Below, one piece after another: positions 18,886 to 28,284 of a stretch of DNA of 64,000 bases. A program made the translations under genes and the position numbers. The notes beneath the pieces are model-generated. The model saw only the letters and a program-made list of their open reading frames with translations, was not told the origin of the DNA and did not search any database. How positions within the stretch are numbered: the first letter of the stretch is position 1; every line of letters starts with the position of its first letter. Origin of the DNA: Sulfuricurvum sp. IAE1 (GTDB lineage: Bacteria; Campylobacterota; Campylobacteria; Campylobacterales; Sulfurimonadaceae); the NCBI RefSeq assembly GCF_004347735.1, contig NZ_SLTI01000042.1, positions 270,246-334,245 on the forward strand, given 5' to 3'.

Positions 18886-19608
18886 TTAGAGATCGATGTG
18901 GACAATATCGCTTTGGATATTGTTGAAAAGGAGCGAACGGTTATCGACCCGGTGCTGATACAGAAACGTATTGGGTTTCATGTTCCGCAGGACGGTCGTG
19001 TTGTAATAATAGGCGTTCGAGCAGCGCCCGATGAAGAGGAACGAAAAGAGGAGCTTGATGCGCGGATTTTCGAAAATCTCGTTGGGCTGCGCCAGGAACG
19101 TGAGGCCGAATTTTTTGAGGTTGACCAGATCGAAAATGTAGAAAATGAAATCTTCGAATTTGGCGTGGAACCCCTCGATGTTGGCGATATCCTGCATGAA
19201 ATAGTAATAGTTGTCAAGCAGTTCGCGCTTTTGCATCATCCGTGAGAGTTTGCTCTTGATGTCGCGTTTGCTCGCGAAATAGGAGGGGTTGACCGCCATG
19301 TAGATGTTTTTGCGCTCGGCGATCGCCGCATCCACGGCGGCATCGAATTCGTCGCTTTCGTCAAAACGCATGTAGTGAAATTCGCTCCCGTGTTTGAAAC
19401 GCTCTTCGATCTGGTCAATGGCCGGATCGGAAAAATCGAGATACAGCGTCGCAATTCCGTTGTCGATGACGAATTCGCGGATTTTGTTGGCCAGATGGGT
19501 TTTCCCCGAACCCGGTTCCGCCAGGATCAGCGTGTTTTCGCGCAGAACGCGGTCATGCAGTTCGAGGTTGGCGATCGAGTTTTTAAATTTTCCGATTTTT
19601 CGTTTCAT
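18886..19608 (-). CDS. small P-loop ATPase, unknown role
   Basis: The 240-residue protein (start ATG 19608, eight bases after GGAT) has a clear Walker A, LAEPGSGKTHLANKI, near residue 30, and a Walker-B-like strand TLYLDFSDP near 55. The rest is helical and rich in aromatic residues (ELLDNYYYFMQDIANIEGFHAKFEDFIFYIFDLVNLKKFGLTFLAQP). It has no sensor motifs of AAA+ or RecA proteins that I can see, and it loosely recalls HerA/TraG or Zot-type small ATPases. A longer frame starts at 19653, but it would begin upstream of the likely transcript start (TATACT at 19643-19648). Function unknown. Confidence 0.65.
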   Translation of the reverse strand: MKRKIGKFKNSIANLELHDRVLRENTLILAEPGSGKTHLANKIREFVIDNGIATLYLDFSDPAIDQIEERFKHGSEFHYMRFDESDEFDAAVDAAIAERKNIYMAVNPSYFASKRDIKSKLSRMMQKRELLDNYYYFMQDIANIEGFHAKFEDFIFYIFDLVNLKKFGLTFLAQPNEIFENPRIKLLFSFLFIGRCSNAYYYNTTVLRNMKPNTFLYQHRVDNRSLLFNNIQSDIVHIDL

Positions 19609-19642
19609 GGTCGTATCCGATGGATGAAATAGTATAAAAGAG

Positions 19643-19648
19643 AGTATA
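19643..19648 (-). promoter_or_regulatory. -10 box of the P-loop ATPase gene
   Basis: TATACT on the minus strand gives a transcript start near 19636 and a leader of about 28 bases. It supports the ATG at 19608 over the longer frame. A second TATACT lies 12 bases further downstream. Confidence 0.4.
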
Positions 19649-19693
19649 GCCAAATAAAGATAAATGGCCCGAATCGACGCGCCGACGCGCCAC

Positions 19694-20221
19694 CTATCGC
19701 CATTGCTCTTGCGTTATCGTAACATCCCCGTCGTCCGAATGCAGACTGAGCTCGCCGTCGCTGATCGTCACCGAAAGGCGCATCGTACGCGCATGGAGTT
19801 TTTCGATCCCTTCTGCGTGCAGATGGAGCGCTTCGAAGTTTTTGAACCGTGCGAACGTGCCGCCGTTATGGCGCCACCACGCGCTCGCGGCTTTGAGGTT
19901 GTAGGTATAGACGATAACTTTTTCCGACCTGCCGCACGCCTTGCGCAGCCGTTTCTCGTCTACCTGCCCAAGATCGATCCACAGCTCGATGTCGCCGCCG
20001 TAGTCTTTCTCCCAAAGATCCGGTTCGTCCTCCCCCCCGATCCCCTTGGTGATCACCAGCCGATCCGAGGCATGCAGCGCGAATGCCACGATGCGCATCA
20101 TCAGCCGTTCATCGGTTTCAGAGGGGTGCTGGGCGATCGTGATCTCGTGGGTCTCGTAATAGTTGCGGTCCATGTCGGCGATGTTGAGCTGGACTTTGCA
20201 GATGGTCGAACCGGCGGCCAT
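19694..20221 (-). CDS. yaeQ: YaeQ family protein
   Basis: The 175-residue protein matches YaeQ over its whole length: MAAGSTICKVQLNIADMDRNYYETHEITIAQHPSETDERLMMRIVAFALHA, then DLWEKDYGGDIELWIDLGQVDEKRLRKACGRSEKVIVYTYN. YaeQ has a PD-(D/E)XK nuclease-like fold (the E, D and QVDEKR positions are kept here), but its activity is unproven; the E. coli protein was once linked to suppression of RfaH loss. The frame continues far upstream into the acs terminator region, but ATG 20221 behind AGAGGAG is the family start. It follows acs in the same direction, with a hairpin in between. Confidence 0.9.
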   Translation of the reverse strand: MAAGSTICKVQLNIADMDRNYYETHEITIAQHPSETDERLMMRIVAFALHASDRLVITKGIGGEDEPDLWEKDYGGDIELWIDLGQVDEKRLRKACGRSEKVIVYTYNLKAASAWWRHNGGTFARFKNFEALHLHAEGIEKLHARTMRLSVTISDGELSLHSDDGDVTITQEQWR

Positions 20222-20283
20222 GGGTGCTCCTCTGAGTAAAACAAAACTATGACATAAAACGGCTAAGAAAAACGCGTGTAGGA

Positions 20284-20301
20284 TTCCCGCCGAAGCGGGA
20301 A
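20284..20301 (-). terminator. hairpin after acs
   Basis: Read on the minus strand: TTCCCGC, a TTCG tetraloop, GCGGGAA. It lies 19 bases after the acs stop codon. The T run that follows is distant (GCGTTTTTC), so termination may be partial and allow read-through into yaeQ. Confidence 0.5.
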
Positions 20302-20319
20302 AAGAGAAGAAAAGGAGGA

Positions 20320-22278
20320 TTACCCTTTGACTTTCGCTTCGATCGTCGCAACGATGCTTGGGTCTTCGAGGGTCGAAATATCCTGCGTGATCGCTTCGCC
20401 TTTCGCGATGGAGCGAAGGATACGGCGCATGATTTTGCCCGAACGGGTTTTCGGGAGGCCCGGAACGAAAACGATGTCGTCGCACACCGCGATGTTACCG
20501 ATCTCTTTCATGATCACTTTGTTGATTTCTTTGACCATCTCCATCTCTTCGCCGATGGTGTCTTCGCTTTTGAGGACGATGTAGGCGAAGATCCCTTCCC
20601 CTTTGATGTCGTGCGGTTTTCCGACGACGGCGACTTCGGCGACGTTGGGGTGTTTTTTACACGCCGCTTCGACTTCAGCCGTTCCCATACGGTGGCCCGA
20701 AACGTTGATGACGTCGTCGGTACGGCCCGTGATCGTGATGTAGCCGTCTTCGTCGTAGATGGCGCCGTCACCCGTGAAGTAGACCGCTTTGCCGTCTTTT
20801 TTGACGTCGCCGAAATACGATTTGACGAAACGTTCAGGGTCTCCCCAGATGTTACGGATCATTGACGGCCACGGACGTGTCACACACATGTAACCGCCTT
20901 CACCTACGCCCACTTTCTCGCCCGTTTGCGGGTCGAGGATCTCTCCAATGATACCCGGCAGCGGCAGGGTTGCACACGCGGGTTTGATCGGTGTCGCACC
21001 CGGCAGCGGAGAAACGATGTGTCCCCCCGTTTCGGTCTGCCAGTAGGTATCGACGATGGCGCATTTGCCGCCGCCGACCGCTTCGTAGTACCATTTCCAT
21101 GCCGGAGGGTCGATCGGCTCACCCACGGTTCCGAGGACTTTCAGGCTGCTAAGGTCGTATTTGGCCGGCTCGTCTTCACCTGTTTTGTGCAGAACGCGGA
21201 TCGCGGTCGGCGCGGTGTAGAACTGGTTGATTTTGTACTCTTCGACCATTTTCCACGGACGTCCCGCATCCGGATAGGTCGGAACCCCTTCGAACATCAC
21301 GGTCGTCGCACCCATCGCAAGCGGTCCGTAGACGATGTAGGTGTGCCCGGTGATCCAGCCCACGTCCGCCGTACACCAGTAGGTGTCGTTTTCTTTGACG
21401 TCGAATACCCATTCCATCGTCATCTGCGCCCACAGGATGTATCCCGCCTGGTTGTGCTGAACCCCTTTTGGTTTACCGGTAGAGCCCGATGTGTAGAGGA
21501 GGAAAAGCGGATCTTCGGCGTCCATGATCTCCGCAGGACATTCGGGGGCCTGGTTTTTGATCAGTTCGTTGTACGAATAGTCGCGTCCGGCAACCCAGTT
21601 GATATCTTCGTTGTTACGTTCGATGACGAGCACTTTCTCGACCGGAGAATTCTCGGTAATCGCCTGGTCAACGACCGGTTTGAGCATGTAGGGTTTGTCT
21701 TTGCGGTATGCGCCGTCTGCGGTAATGACGAGTTTCGCCTCGGCGTCTTCGATACGGTCTTTGAGCGCTTCGGCCGAGAACCCGCCGAATACGATCGAGT
21801 GGATCGCACCGATACGGGCACATGCGAGCATCGCATAGGCCGCTTCGGGAATCATCGGCATGTAGATGATGACGCGGTCACCTTTTTTGACGTGAAACTC
21901 GTTTTTGAGGAGGTTCGCGAAGCGGTTGACGTTGTAATAAAGCTCGAGGTACGTAATGATCTGCTTGTCGCCGCGGTCCCCTTCGAAGATGATCGCCGCT
22001 TTGTTTTTGCGGGTTGAGAGATGGCGGTCAATACACTGGTGGGCAACGTTGAGTTTTCCACCAACAAACCATTTGTAAAACGGTGCGTTGCTCTCGTCGA
22101 GCACCTGCGTATACGGCTGGAACCAGTCGATTTTTTCGTTCGCGAAGTGTCCCCAGTACCCTTCGTAATCTTCGTTGGCCCATTCTTGAAGTTCTTTGTA
22201 CTCGCACATGTTTTTGATGCGCGCGTTTTTCGCAAACTCACGGTTGGGATGAAAAATCGGTTTTACGGTATCGCTCAT
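20320..22278 (-). CDS. acs: acetyl-CoA synthetase
   Basis: Acs activates acetate with ATP and CoA through acetyl-AMP. The 652-residue length is normal. Motifs in order: the AMP-binding loop [45 protein letters not shown], the YWQTETGG adenine motif, [20 protein letters not shown], and the C-terminal [14 protein letters not shown], whose lysine is the usual acetylation target. The ATG follows AAGGAG. The gene closes the acetate block (porin, DUF485, ActP, CBS protein, exonuclease, Acs), which makes acetate scavenging from outside the likely role. No acetylation enzyme gene is next to it. Confidence 0.97.
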   Translation of the reverse strand: MSDTVKPIFHPNREFAKNARIKNMCEYKELQEWANEDYEGYWGHFANEKIDWFQPYTQVLDESNAPFYKWFVGGKLNVAHQCIDRHLSTRKNKAAIIFEGDRGDKQIITYLELYYNVNRFANLLKNEFHVKKGDRVIIYMPMIPEAAYAMLACARIGAIHSIVFGGFSAEALKDRIEDAEAKLVITADGAYRKDKPYMLKPVVDQAITENSPVEKVLVIERNNEDINWVAGRDYSYNELIKNQAPECPAEIMDAEDPLFLLYTSGSTGKPKGVQHNQAGYILWAQMTMEWVFDVKENDTYWCTADVGWITGHTYIVYGPLAMGATTVMFEGVPTYPDAGRPWKMVEEYKINQFYTAPTAIRVLHKTGEDEPAKYDLSSLKVLGTVGEPIDPPAWKWYYEAVGGGKCAIVDTYWQTETGGHIVSPLPGATPIKPACATLPLPGIIGEILDPQTGEKVGVGEGGYMCVTRPWPSMIRNIWGDPERFVKSYFGDVKKDGKAVYFTGDGAIYDEDGYITITGRTDDVINVSGHRMGTAEVEAACKKHPNVAEVAVVGKPHDIKGEGIFAYIVLKSEDTIGEEMEMVKEINKVIMKEIGNIAVCDDIVFVPGLPKTRSGKIMRRILRSIAKGEAITQDISTLEDPSIVATIEAKVKG

Positions 22279-22290
22279 AGCAATTGCTCC

Positions 22291-22905
22291 TTAGTTTAAT
22301 TTAATGGTGTGTTGTAATTTTATGTAGACCATGGCGGTCATAATCGCATCGTTCAATGCGTTGTGCTGACCCATCCTCGGGATGTTTAAATCCTTGAGGA
22401 TTGTATCAAAGCGTAAATCAATATTTCCTTGCGGAATCAGGGCAATTTTTTTGTCAAAATAAAGCCCCGACACCTCGATCTGGCGGTTGGGGAGCGTTAC
22501 CCCCAGCCACGGCTTGATCATACGGTTCATCATGGAGACGTCAAACTCCAGGTAATAGCCCACCAGCGGGCGGTTCCCCACAAATTCTAAAAACTTTTTC
22601 ACCCCCTCTAACGGCTCGACGGCGTGTTCAAGATCACACGGCCTTATATGATGGATTTTAATGCTTTCGGCACTGATGGCGCGGGACGGTTTAAGAAACA
22701 CCTCGAAACTCTGCGAGGTGAGAATTCTGTCCCCTTTGACTTTGACCGCGCCGATACTCAGAACTTCGTCTTTTTTCGGATTCAATCCGGTAGTTTCGGT
22801 ATCGAAAACGACCGTTTCATCCCCTTCGTAGGGCTCGAAGAGCGACGCATACGCATCGTCTTTGAGCCCCCGGAGGTTCCATGTGCGTCTGAACGCCTCG
22901 AACAT
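22291..22905 (-). CDS. DnaQ-like 3'-5' exonuclease
   Basis: The 204-residue protein has the DEDDh exonuclease motifs: Exo I FDTETTGLNP at about 34-43, Exo II YYLEFDVSMMNR near 118, and Exo III HNALNDAIMTAMVY near 182. Such domains degrade DNA or RNA from the 3' end; here it is free-standing and not the epsilon subunit of Pol III by context. Its start overlaps the stop of the CBS/DUF294 gene by one base, so the two are translated together, and acs starts 12 bases after its stop. Pairing of a DUF294 protein with a DnaQ-like exonuclease next to acetate genes recurs in Proteobacteria, as I recall. Its role there is unexplained. Confidence 0.88.
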   Translation of the reverse strand: MFEAFRRTWNLRGLKDDAYASLFEPYEGDETVVFDTETTGLNPKKDEVLSIGAVKVKGDRILTSQSFEVFLKPSRAISAESIKIHHIRPCDLEHAVEPLEGVKKFLEFVGNRPLVGYYLEFDVSMMNRMIKPWLGVTLPNRQIEVSGLYFDKKIALIPQGNIDLRFDTILKDLNIPRMGQHNALNDAIMTAMVYIKLQHTIKLN

Positions 22906-24728
22906 TACACTACCATCCCCAGATGGAAGTGGTAGGTCAGGAATTTTTTGAACGTATTAACGATTTTGAATGCGTCTTTGAGCAGATCCCGGTCGGCTTT
23001 GCTGAGCAGTTTGGGATTGACGTAATTTTGTTCCTTGAGTACCTGTTTTTGAGAGAGCATCGTCCGCAGCCGGATCGAGAGCAGCGTATCGTAGGCTTCG
23101 ATCAGTTCACTCGCGAACCGCTTGTCGAACAATCCGATGTTATTGAGTTCCTTGATCCGTTCGGTCGTATTGGTCGTCTCAATCTTGTGCTCAAGGGCTA
23201 GGATCCGCACACCGTGGACGATCGCGAACACCCCTCCTTTTTTGATGTCGAGTTCGCTCTCATGCGCGTCGCGTCCTAGGACGAAGCCCGAAAACAGCGA
23301 CAGCGGGGTCTCGAACGCCAGCGATGCCTTCGCCAGATGGGCCAGAATATCGCTGCGACCCTCGAAACGCTCGAAGAGAAAATTTTTGCACTCGGTTAAA
23401 AGCGTCTCATCACCCGCCACACAATGGGCGTCAAGAAAAATGGAAAGCGACTGGAGCGTCTCTTCGTTGAGCGTATCGGTCCATGAGGAAATCTGTTTTT
23501 TATAGCCCGAAACACTTCGGCGCCAGTAAGGGTTGCTGACCATGATATTGCCGGCGCATTTGGGAAATCCGAGCCGGATCAGGTACTCGTTGAGCCGCTC
23601 CATGAAAGGACAGTACGCTTCTTCGTCTTCACCGTCGGCAATGATGAGGGCATTGTCCTGATCGGTGCGCAATACCTGCTCGCCGCGCCCTTCGCTTCCC
23701 ATTACGACGAGCGCGCAGCGGCCCTGCATCGTCTCGGGAAGGACCATTTCGAACACTTTGCGGTACACCTTGGCGTTGAGTTCGCTCACGAGCTTGGAGA
23801 CGTAGCGGACCCGTACCCCTTTGGAAGTGAGCGACCTGACCACCTGCATAAGCGAGCGTTCGATGCTTTGCAGCTCGTCGATGGAAGTGGCACGCTCGAT
23901 GGAGGCGGCAATGAGGTGGGTATGGTTGGCAAAATGGCTCAGCAGATCCAGCTGTTCGAGAATACCGACGATTTTTCCCTCTTCGGTCACGACGAGGCGT
24001 TTAACCCCGTGCTTTGTGAACAGCAAAAGCGCGTTGAACAAAAAGTCGCTCCTCTCGATCGTAATAAGACCGTACGTTGCGATGTCGCCGATCGGATCGG
24101 AAACGCTTTTGTCGGCCAAAAGGACTTTCTCGCGCAGGTTCGTGTCGGTGACGATCCCCATTACCCCCTCATTATCCACCAGAATCACTTTTGCGTTTGT
24201 CCCCGCCATCTCGGAGAGAGCGTTTCGGATCGAGGCCTGCGCACCGATAATGCAAGGGACATGGAGGTAGATTTCATCGACACGGGCGACCATAAACGGG
24301 GTCAGCTCGTTTTGGTGCTGACGTTCTTTAAGACGCTGATGTTTGGTGATGAAATCCTGCATGAAATAGTTTTGGAACGTTTCGGCGTCTTGGAGAAGGT
24401 TGAGGAAGGATTCTTTGGGTAGGGAGTAACAGATCAGGTCTTCGGCAACGATGAAAGTGCTTTGGGTATTGCCGTATATAAGGGAGTTCGCATCGAAGCT
24501 GTCACGTTCGCCGTAGACGTTTTGAAGTTCACCGTCGATGGTTTCGTTGACGATGCCTTTGATGATAATGTAAAGCGATTCGGCCCTCACCCTCGGAGCG
24601 ATCAGTACCGTCTCCCTGGGATAGTAGGCAATATCCATCTGGGTCATCAGCTTTTCGATCATACGCTCGGTAAGCAGATCAAACGGATGGATCGACATTA
24701 AAAGTGCTTTTTGGTCAAAGAGACTCAA
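22905..24728 (-). CDS. cNMP-binding / CBS / DUF294 nucleotidyltransferase-like protein
   Basis: The 607-residue cytoplasmic protein has four parts: a cyclic-nucleotide-binding fold (about 10-125), a CBS pair (about 150-265), a DUF294 putative nucleotidyltransferase domain with MGSEGRGEQ at 343-351 and a nearby TDQDNALI acidic motif, and a DUF294 C-terminal helical domain (to the end). The fold order is the same as in proteins thought to uridylylate or otherwise modify partners in response to adenylates or cyclic nucleotides. A TTG at 24728 lies six bases after AGGAG and is a better start than the ATG at 24734, which abuts the ribosome site. It lies between actP and the exonuclease gene and is probably a regulator of acetate uptake or activation. 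Confidence 0.85.
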   Translation of the reverse strand: MSLFDQKALLMSIHPFDLLTERMIEKLMTQMDIAYYPRETVLIAPRVRAESLYIIIKGIVNETIDGELQNVYGERDSFDANSLIYGNTQSTFIVAEDLICYSLPKESFLNLLQDAETFQNYFMQDFITKHQRLKERQHQNELTPFMVARVDEIYLHVPCIIGAQASIRNALSEMAGTNAKVILVDNEGVMGIVTDTNLREKVLLADKSVSDPIGDIATYGLITIERSDFLFNALLLFTKHGVKRLVVTEEGKIVGILEQLDLLSHFANHTHLIAASIERATSIDELQSIERSLMQVVRSLTSKGVRVRYVSKLVSELNAKVYRKVFEMVLPETMQGRCALVVMGSEGRGEQVLRTDQDNALIIADGEDEEAYCPFMERLNEYLIRLGFPKCAGNIMVSNPYWRRSVSGYKKQISSWTDTLNEETLQSLSIFLDAHCVAGDETLLTECKNFLFERFEGRSDILAHLAKASLAFETPLSLFSGFVLGRDAHESELDIKKGGVFAIVHGVRILALEHKIETTNTTERIKELNNIGLFDKRFASELIEAYDTLLSIRLRTMLSQKQVLKEQNYVNPKLLSKADRDLLKDAFKIVNTFKKFLTYHFHLGMVV

Positions 24729-24781
24729 AACCATCTCCTGGAAAATTAATCAAACCCGCCCCCGAAAGGACGGGGAAGGCT

Positions 24782-26449
24782 TTAGTGCTCAACGGCACCC
24801 TCAGCACCGATACCGGTCTGGCAGCGGATGTTTTGCGCTTCGAACGCTTCGTACTCTTTTTTGGCCGTATCGCTCTTGTCGGTGATCGAGAAGAACCAGA
24901 TACCGACGAACGCCGCCGTGACCGAGAACAGAGCCGGATATTTGTACGGGAAGATCGCTTCCGCGTTACCCAGTACGTCCACCCATACGGTCGGCCCGAG
25001 GATCACCAGAACCGCAGCCGTAGCCAAACCGAGCGATCCGCCGATCAGTGCACCGCGAGTGGTGAGTTTCGACCAGAACATGGAGAGGAACAGGATCGGG
25101 AAGTTCGCACTCGCCGCAATAGCGAAGGCAAGACCGACCATGAACGCGATGTTCTGGCTCTCAAACGCGATTCCCAGGAAAATCGCAACAATCCCCAACG
25201 CAACGGTAGAGATTTTAGAAACTTTCATCTCCATAAGCCCATCCGCACGTCCTGCACGCAGAACCGAAGCATAAAGGTCGTGTGAGATCGCCGAGGCACC
25301 TGCAAGCGTCAGACCCGATACGACCGCAAGGATCGTAGCGAACGCTACCGCCGAGATGAACCCGAGGAAGAAGTCTCCGCCAACCGCATGTGAAAGGTGG
25401 ATCGCCGCCATGTTGTCGCCGCCGAGGATCGGAGCACCGCCGTCGATCGCCTGTTTTGCCACATCAAGATACTGCGGGTTCTGGAAAACCATGACGATCG
25501 CACCGAAACCGATAATGAACGTCAGGATATAGAAATACCCGATGAATCCCGTCGCGTAGAACACCGATTTGCGAGCTTCTTTGGCATCGGCAACGGTGAA
25601 GAAACGCATCAGGATGTGCGGAAGACCCGCCGTACCGAACATAAGAGCGATACCCAAAGAAATGGCCGAAATCGGATCGGAAACGAGCCCGCCCGGAGCC
25701 ATAATGTCTGTTGTCCCTTTCATCTCAACCGCAGTCGCGAACAGCGATTCGAAGTTGAAGTTGTAGTGGGCCATAACGGCAACCGCCATGAACGTCGCAC
25801 CTGAAAGAAGGAGGAACGCTTTAATGATCTGTACCCATGTCGTCGCCAGCATACCGCCGAACGTAACGTAGAGGATCATCAGGACGCCGACGAGGATAAC
25901 CGCAACTTCGTAATCCAGACCGAACAGAAGCTGGATCAGTTTACCCGCACCGACCATCTGCGCGATCAGATAAAGGATAACCGTCACGATCGAACCGAAA
26001 GCCGCCAAAGTACGAATAGGCGTCTGCTGCAGACGATACGACGCAACGTCCGCGAACGTGTACTTACCGAGGTTGCGAAGCTGCTCGGCGATCATGAACA
26101 GAATGATCGGCCACCCGACAAGGAACCCGATAGAGTAGATCAGACCGTCATACCCTTTGGCATAAACGAGTGCCGAAATCCCCAGGAACGATGCCGCCGA
26201 CATATAGTCGCCCGCGATCGCCATACCGTTTTGGAATCCGGTGATCCCGCCGCCGGCGGTATAGAAATCTTTCGCCGTTTTGGTCCGTTTTGCGGCCCAA
26301 TAGGTGATACCCAATGTAGCACCGACAAAGATCAAGAACATAATGATCGCCGACATGTTCAGCGCCTGTTTTTCCACTTCGCCGCCCAGAGCGTCGCCCG
26401 CAAAGGCATACCCTGCGGCAAGAAGGGTCAGTAACAACGTTTTCATCAT
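24782..26449 (-). CDS. actP: acetate/solute:sodium symporter ActP
   Basis: ActP takes up acetate (and related short carboxylates) with a cation. The 555-residue protein has a signal-like N-terminus ([20 protein letters not shown]) as in ActP and about 13 membrane helices of the SSS family. Recognisable parts are [58 protein letters not shown] and [25 protein letters not shown]. The start codon overlaps the stop of the upstream DUF485 gene (ATGA), a standard actP arrangement. The CBS/DUF294 gene follows after 53 bases and acs ends the block. Confidence 0.96.
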   Translation of the reverse strand: MMKTLLLTLLAAGYAFAGDALGGEVEKQALNMSAIIMFLIFVGATLGITYWAAKRTKTAKDFYTAGGGITGFQNGMAIAGDYMSAASFLGISALVYAKGYDGLIYSIGFLVGWPIILFMIAEQLRNLGKYTFADVASYRLQQTPIRTLAAFGSIVTVILYLIAQMVGAGKLIQLLFGLDYEVAVILVGVLMILYVTFGGMLATTWVQIIKAFLLLSGATFMAVAVMAHYNFNFESLFATAVEMKGTTDIMAPGGLVSDPISAISLGIALMFGTAGLPHILMRFFTVADAKEARKSVFYATGFIGYFYILTFIIGFGAIVMVFQNPQYLDVAKQAIDGGAPILGGDNMAAIHLSHAVGGDFFLGFISAVAFATILAVVSGLTLAGASAISHDLYASVLRAGRADGLMEMKVSKISTVALGIVAIFLGIAFESQNIAFMVGLAFAIAASANFPILFLSMFWSKLTTRGALIGGSLGLATAAVLVILGPTVWVDVLGNAEAIFPYKYPALFSVTAAFVGIWFFSITDKSDTAKKEYEAFEAQNIRCQTGIGAEGAVEH

Positions 26450-26760
26450 TCTCCCTTTACTTTCGCTTTGATGCGGTTCGTCGCTTCGTCGAACTCGCCG
26501 TTGGCACGTTTGACGTAGATACCCGTCAAAATGAATGCGCTGAGGATAACCCCGATCCCGACCGGGACACCGACCGTGGTAACCGAACCTGCAGAAAGCG
26601 GAGCCCCCAAAAGTTTCGGATCAAACGCGATCACCAGGACAAACCCGAAATAGATGACGAGCATCGCGATGGTCAGTATCCAGGCAAAACGCCCCCGTTC
26701 GCTTACCAAACGGAGATAATCAGGATCATTTTTGATCTGATCTACCAGTTCTTGTTTCAT
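26446..26760 (-). CDS. DUF485 membrane protein (YjcH-like)
   Basis: The 104-residue product has two membrane helices ([23 protein letters not shown] and [24 protein letters not shown]), with the DUF485 pattern of a cytosolic N-terminus ([14 protein letters not shown]) and a charged tail. It is the usual partner of ActP (yjcH-actP in E. coli) and may help its insertion or activity. The frame opens at TTG 26766, but the ATG at 26760 is six bases after AGGAGG, so I choose that. It overlaps actP by four bases (ATGA). Confidence 0.92.
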   Translation of the reverse strand: MKQELVDQIKNDPDYLRLVSERGRFAWILTIAMLVIYFGFVLVIAFDPKLLGAPLSAGSVTTVGVPVGIGVILSAFILTGIYVKRANGEFDEATNRIKAKVKGE

Positions 26761-26772
26761 AATCAACCTCCT

Positions 26773-28152
26773 TTAAAAGTTGTAGTTCGCGATAACGCGG
26801 TATTCGTCCCAACCCATGTTTCCGGCGGTTGTCTCTTTGTAGCCGCGCGGGAAATTGCCGCGCAGGCGCAGCTGAAGGTTTTTAACGACCTGAGGGTTGT
26901 AAATGATATCAAATCCTGCTTCGGTCGCTTTATCCGCCGATACGGCGTCCGAATACCCGTTGAGCGGATCCATGTCATATTCGACATAGAAAACGCCCGT
27001 ATTAAGATTGACGCCGTAATCTTTCCAGTCGTACGACGCCGCAACTTTCCAGGCATCGGTGCCGGCCATAAACTGGTGACGCGTTACCATACCCTGGGTA
27101 TACGCCGGCATTCCGCCCCACGGAGAGACCGTTCCGCCGTTGATCGCGGAAGCATCATCTTTGGTATTGTGTGAAACGGCGACCGAAACATCGCAGTTTC
27201 CGATTTTTGCTCCGACTTTCGCCGCTACGAAATCGCTTTCGATTTTGTTGAGTTCCAAAGCGGGCGATGCGTTGTTCGATCCCACATCGCGTTCGTTGAT
27301 CCACTGCACCCCGACATACGGTGAAATGCCGCTTGCATACGACCAGCCGTAGTTGGCTTCCGTATAAACGGCATTGAGGATGTCATGCGCATAGTAATCC
27401 CACAATTGAAGCTTGAGTCCTTTGATCCCTGTGTAAACAGCGGCCAAAACGCTCACGCCCCCGGTATTGTCGCCGATCGCATACGTACCCATGTCGACGA
27501 ATTCCCCGACATAGTTTTTCGTATCGACGAGGGAATATCCCGACGTTCCGCTGAGTACTTTATCCGGTACGCCGCCTGCACCGTTGTAAGCGCGGCCGAA
27601 AGTCCCCTGTGCGAATTTTGTCACATGTGCCGCAATCAGCGTCGTGTCTTTAACGTCCGTATTTGTCAGCACATACGCTTCGAACAGGTTGGGAAGCATA
27701 CGCGCATCGTCACTTCCCGCAAGAGGTGTATCGAGTTTCTGGCGTCCGCCTTTGAATGTCGTGTTACCGTTTTTGTACTGCAGATACGCTTCACCCAGGT
27801 ACGTCACCGAATCGTTGCTTTTTCCCAGCAATGTCGGATCAACTTCAGGATTGTCGGCTCCGGAGGAGGTCGTTTTGTCTTTCAAAAACAAACCGTTCGA
27901 CGTGTAAAACGCCGCACCCAGGCTTACACCGTTCCATGCACCCGTATCGTATTTCAGATATCCGCCCACAGCGGTCGCGTTACGGTGGACCGACGTAGCA
28001 TTGCTGTATCCGTCGTAATCACGGTCGATGAAAAAAGCGCGCAGCTGACCGCTCGCTTTCCCTTCTTTAAACATACCTGCCAAATCATCGGCAGCCATAG
28101 CGTTGACGACGAGCGCCGACGCCAAAAGCGACAGAGACACTTTACCTCTCAT
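26773..28152 (-). CDS. OprD-type outer membrane porin
   Basis: The 459-residue protein has a signal peptide (MRGKVSLSLLASALVVNAMAA, starting at the ATG at 28152, which lies five bases after GGAG). The mature barrel shows many short amphipathic strands, GQLRAFFIDRDYDGY near the start, FKGGRQKLDTPLAGSDDARMLPNLFEAYVLTN in the middle, and a C-terminal phenylalanine (YRVIANYNF). These are the features of Campylobacterota OprD-family porins, which pass small carboxylates and similar solutes. The DUF485 gene starts 12 bases after its stop, so it heads the acetate uptake operon and probably lets acetate cross the outer membrane. Confidence 0.88.
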   Translation of the reverse strand: MRGKVSLSLLASALVVNAMAADDLAGMFKEGKASGQLRAFFIDRDYDGYSNATSVHRNATAVGGYLKYDTGAWNGVSLGAAFYTSNGLFLKDKTTSSGADNPEVDPTLLGKSNDSVTYLGEAYLQYKNGNTTFKGGRQKLDTPLAGSDDARMLPNLFEAYVLTNTDVKDTTLIAAHVTKFAQGTFGRAYNGAGGVPDKVLSGTSGYSLVDTKNYVGEFVDMGTYAIGDNTGGVSVLAAVYTGIKGLKLQLWDYYAHDILNAVYTEANYGWSYASGISPYVGVQWINERDVGSNNASPALELNKIESDFVAAKVGAKIGNCDVSVAVSHNTKDDASAINGGTVSPWGGMPAYTQGMVTRHQFMAGTDAWKVAASYDWKDYGVNLNTGVFYVEYDMDPLNGYSDAVSADKATEAGFDIIYNPQVVKNLQLRLRGNFPRGYKETTAGNMGWDEYRVIANYNF

Positions 28153-28181
28153 TCTCACTCCTTCTTTTTTTTCACACTGTC

Positions 28182-28214
28182 ATTATGAAAACAAAACGTA
28201 GCACGAACGTAGCA
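28182..28214 (-). promoter_or_regulatory. porin/acetate operon promoter with tandem 11-bp repeat
   Basis: On the minus strand the sequence TGCTACGTT occurs twice with an exact 11-base period (28195-28203 and 28206-28214), directly upstream of CATAAT (28182-28187), which can serve as the -10. The repeat covers the -35 region. Direct half-sites spaced by 11 bases at that place are typical binding sites for OmpR/PhoB-class response regulators, and such a regulator is encoded next door at 28285-28947. Confidence 0.6.
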
Positions 28215-28284
28215 AAATCAAAATCGGAAACGATCCGGGAAAAAAAAAGGAGAAAAATAAGCTATTTGAGTAAAAAAGTAACGC

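Noticed and set aside
20222..20485. The N-terminal extension of the YaeQ frame upstream of 20221
   Set aside because: It crosses the acs terminator hairpin and runs inside acs in another frame; the family start with AGAGGAG is at 20221.
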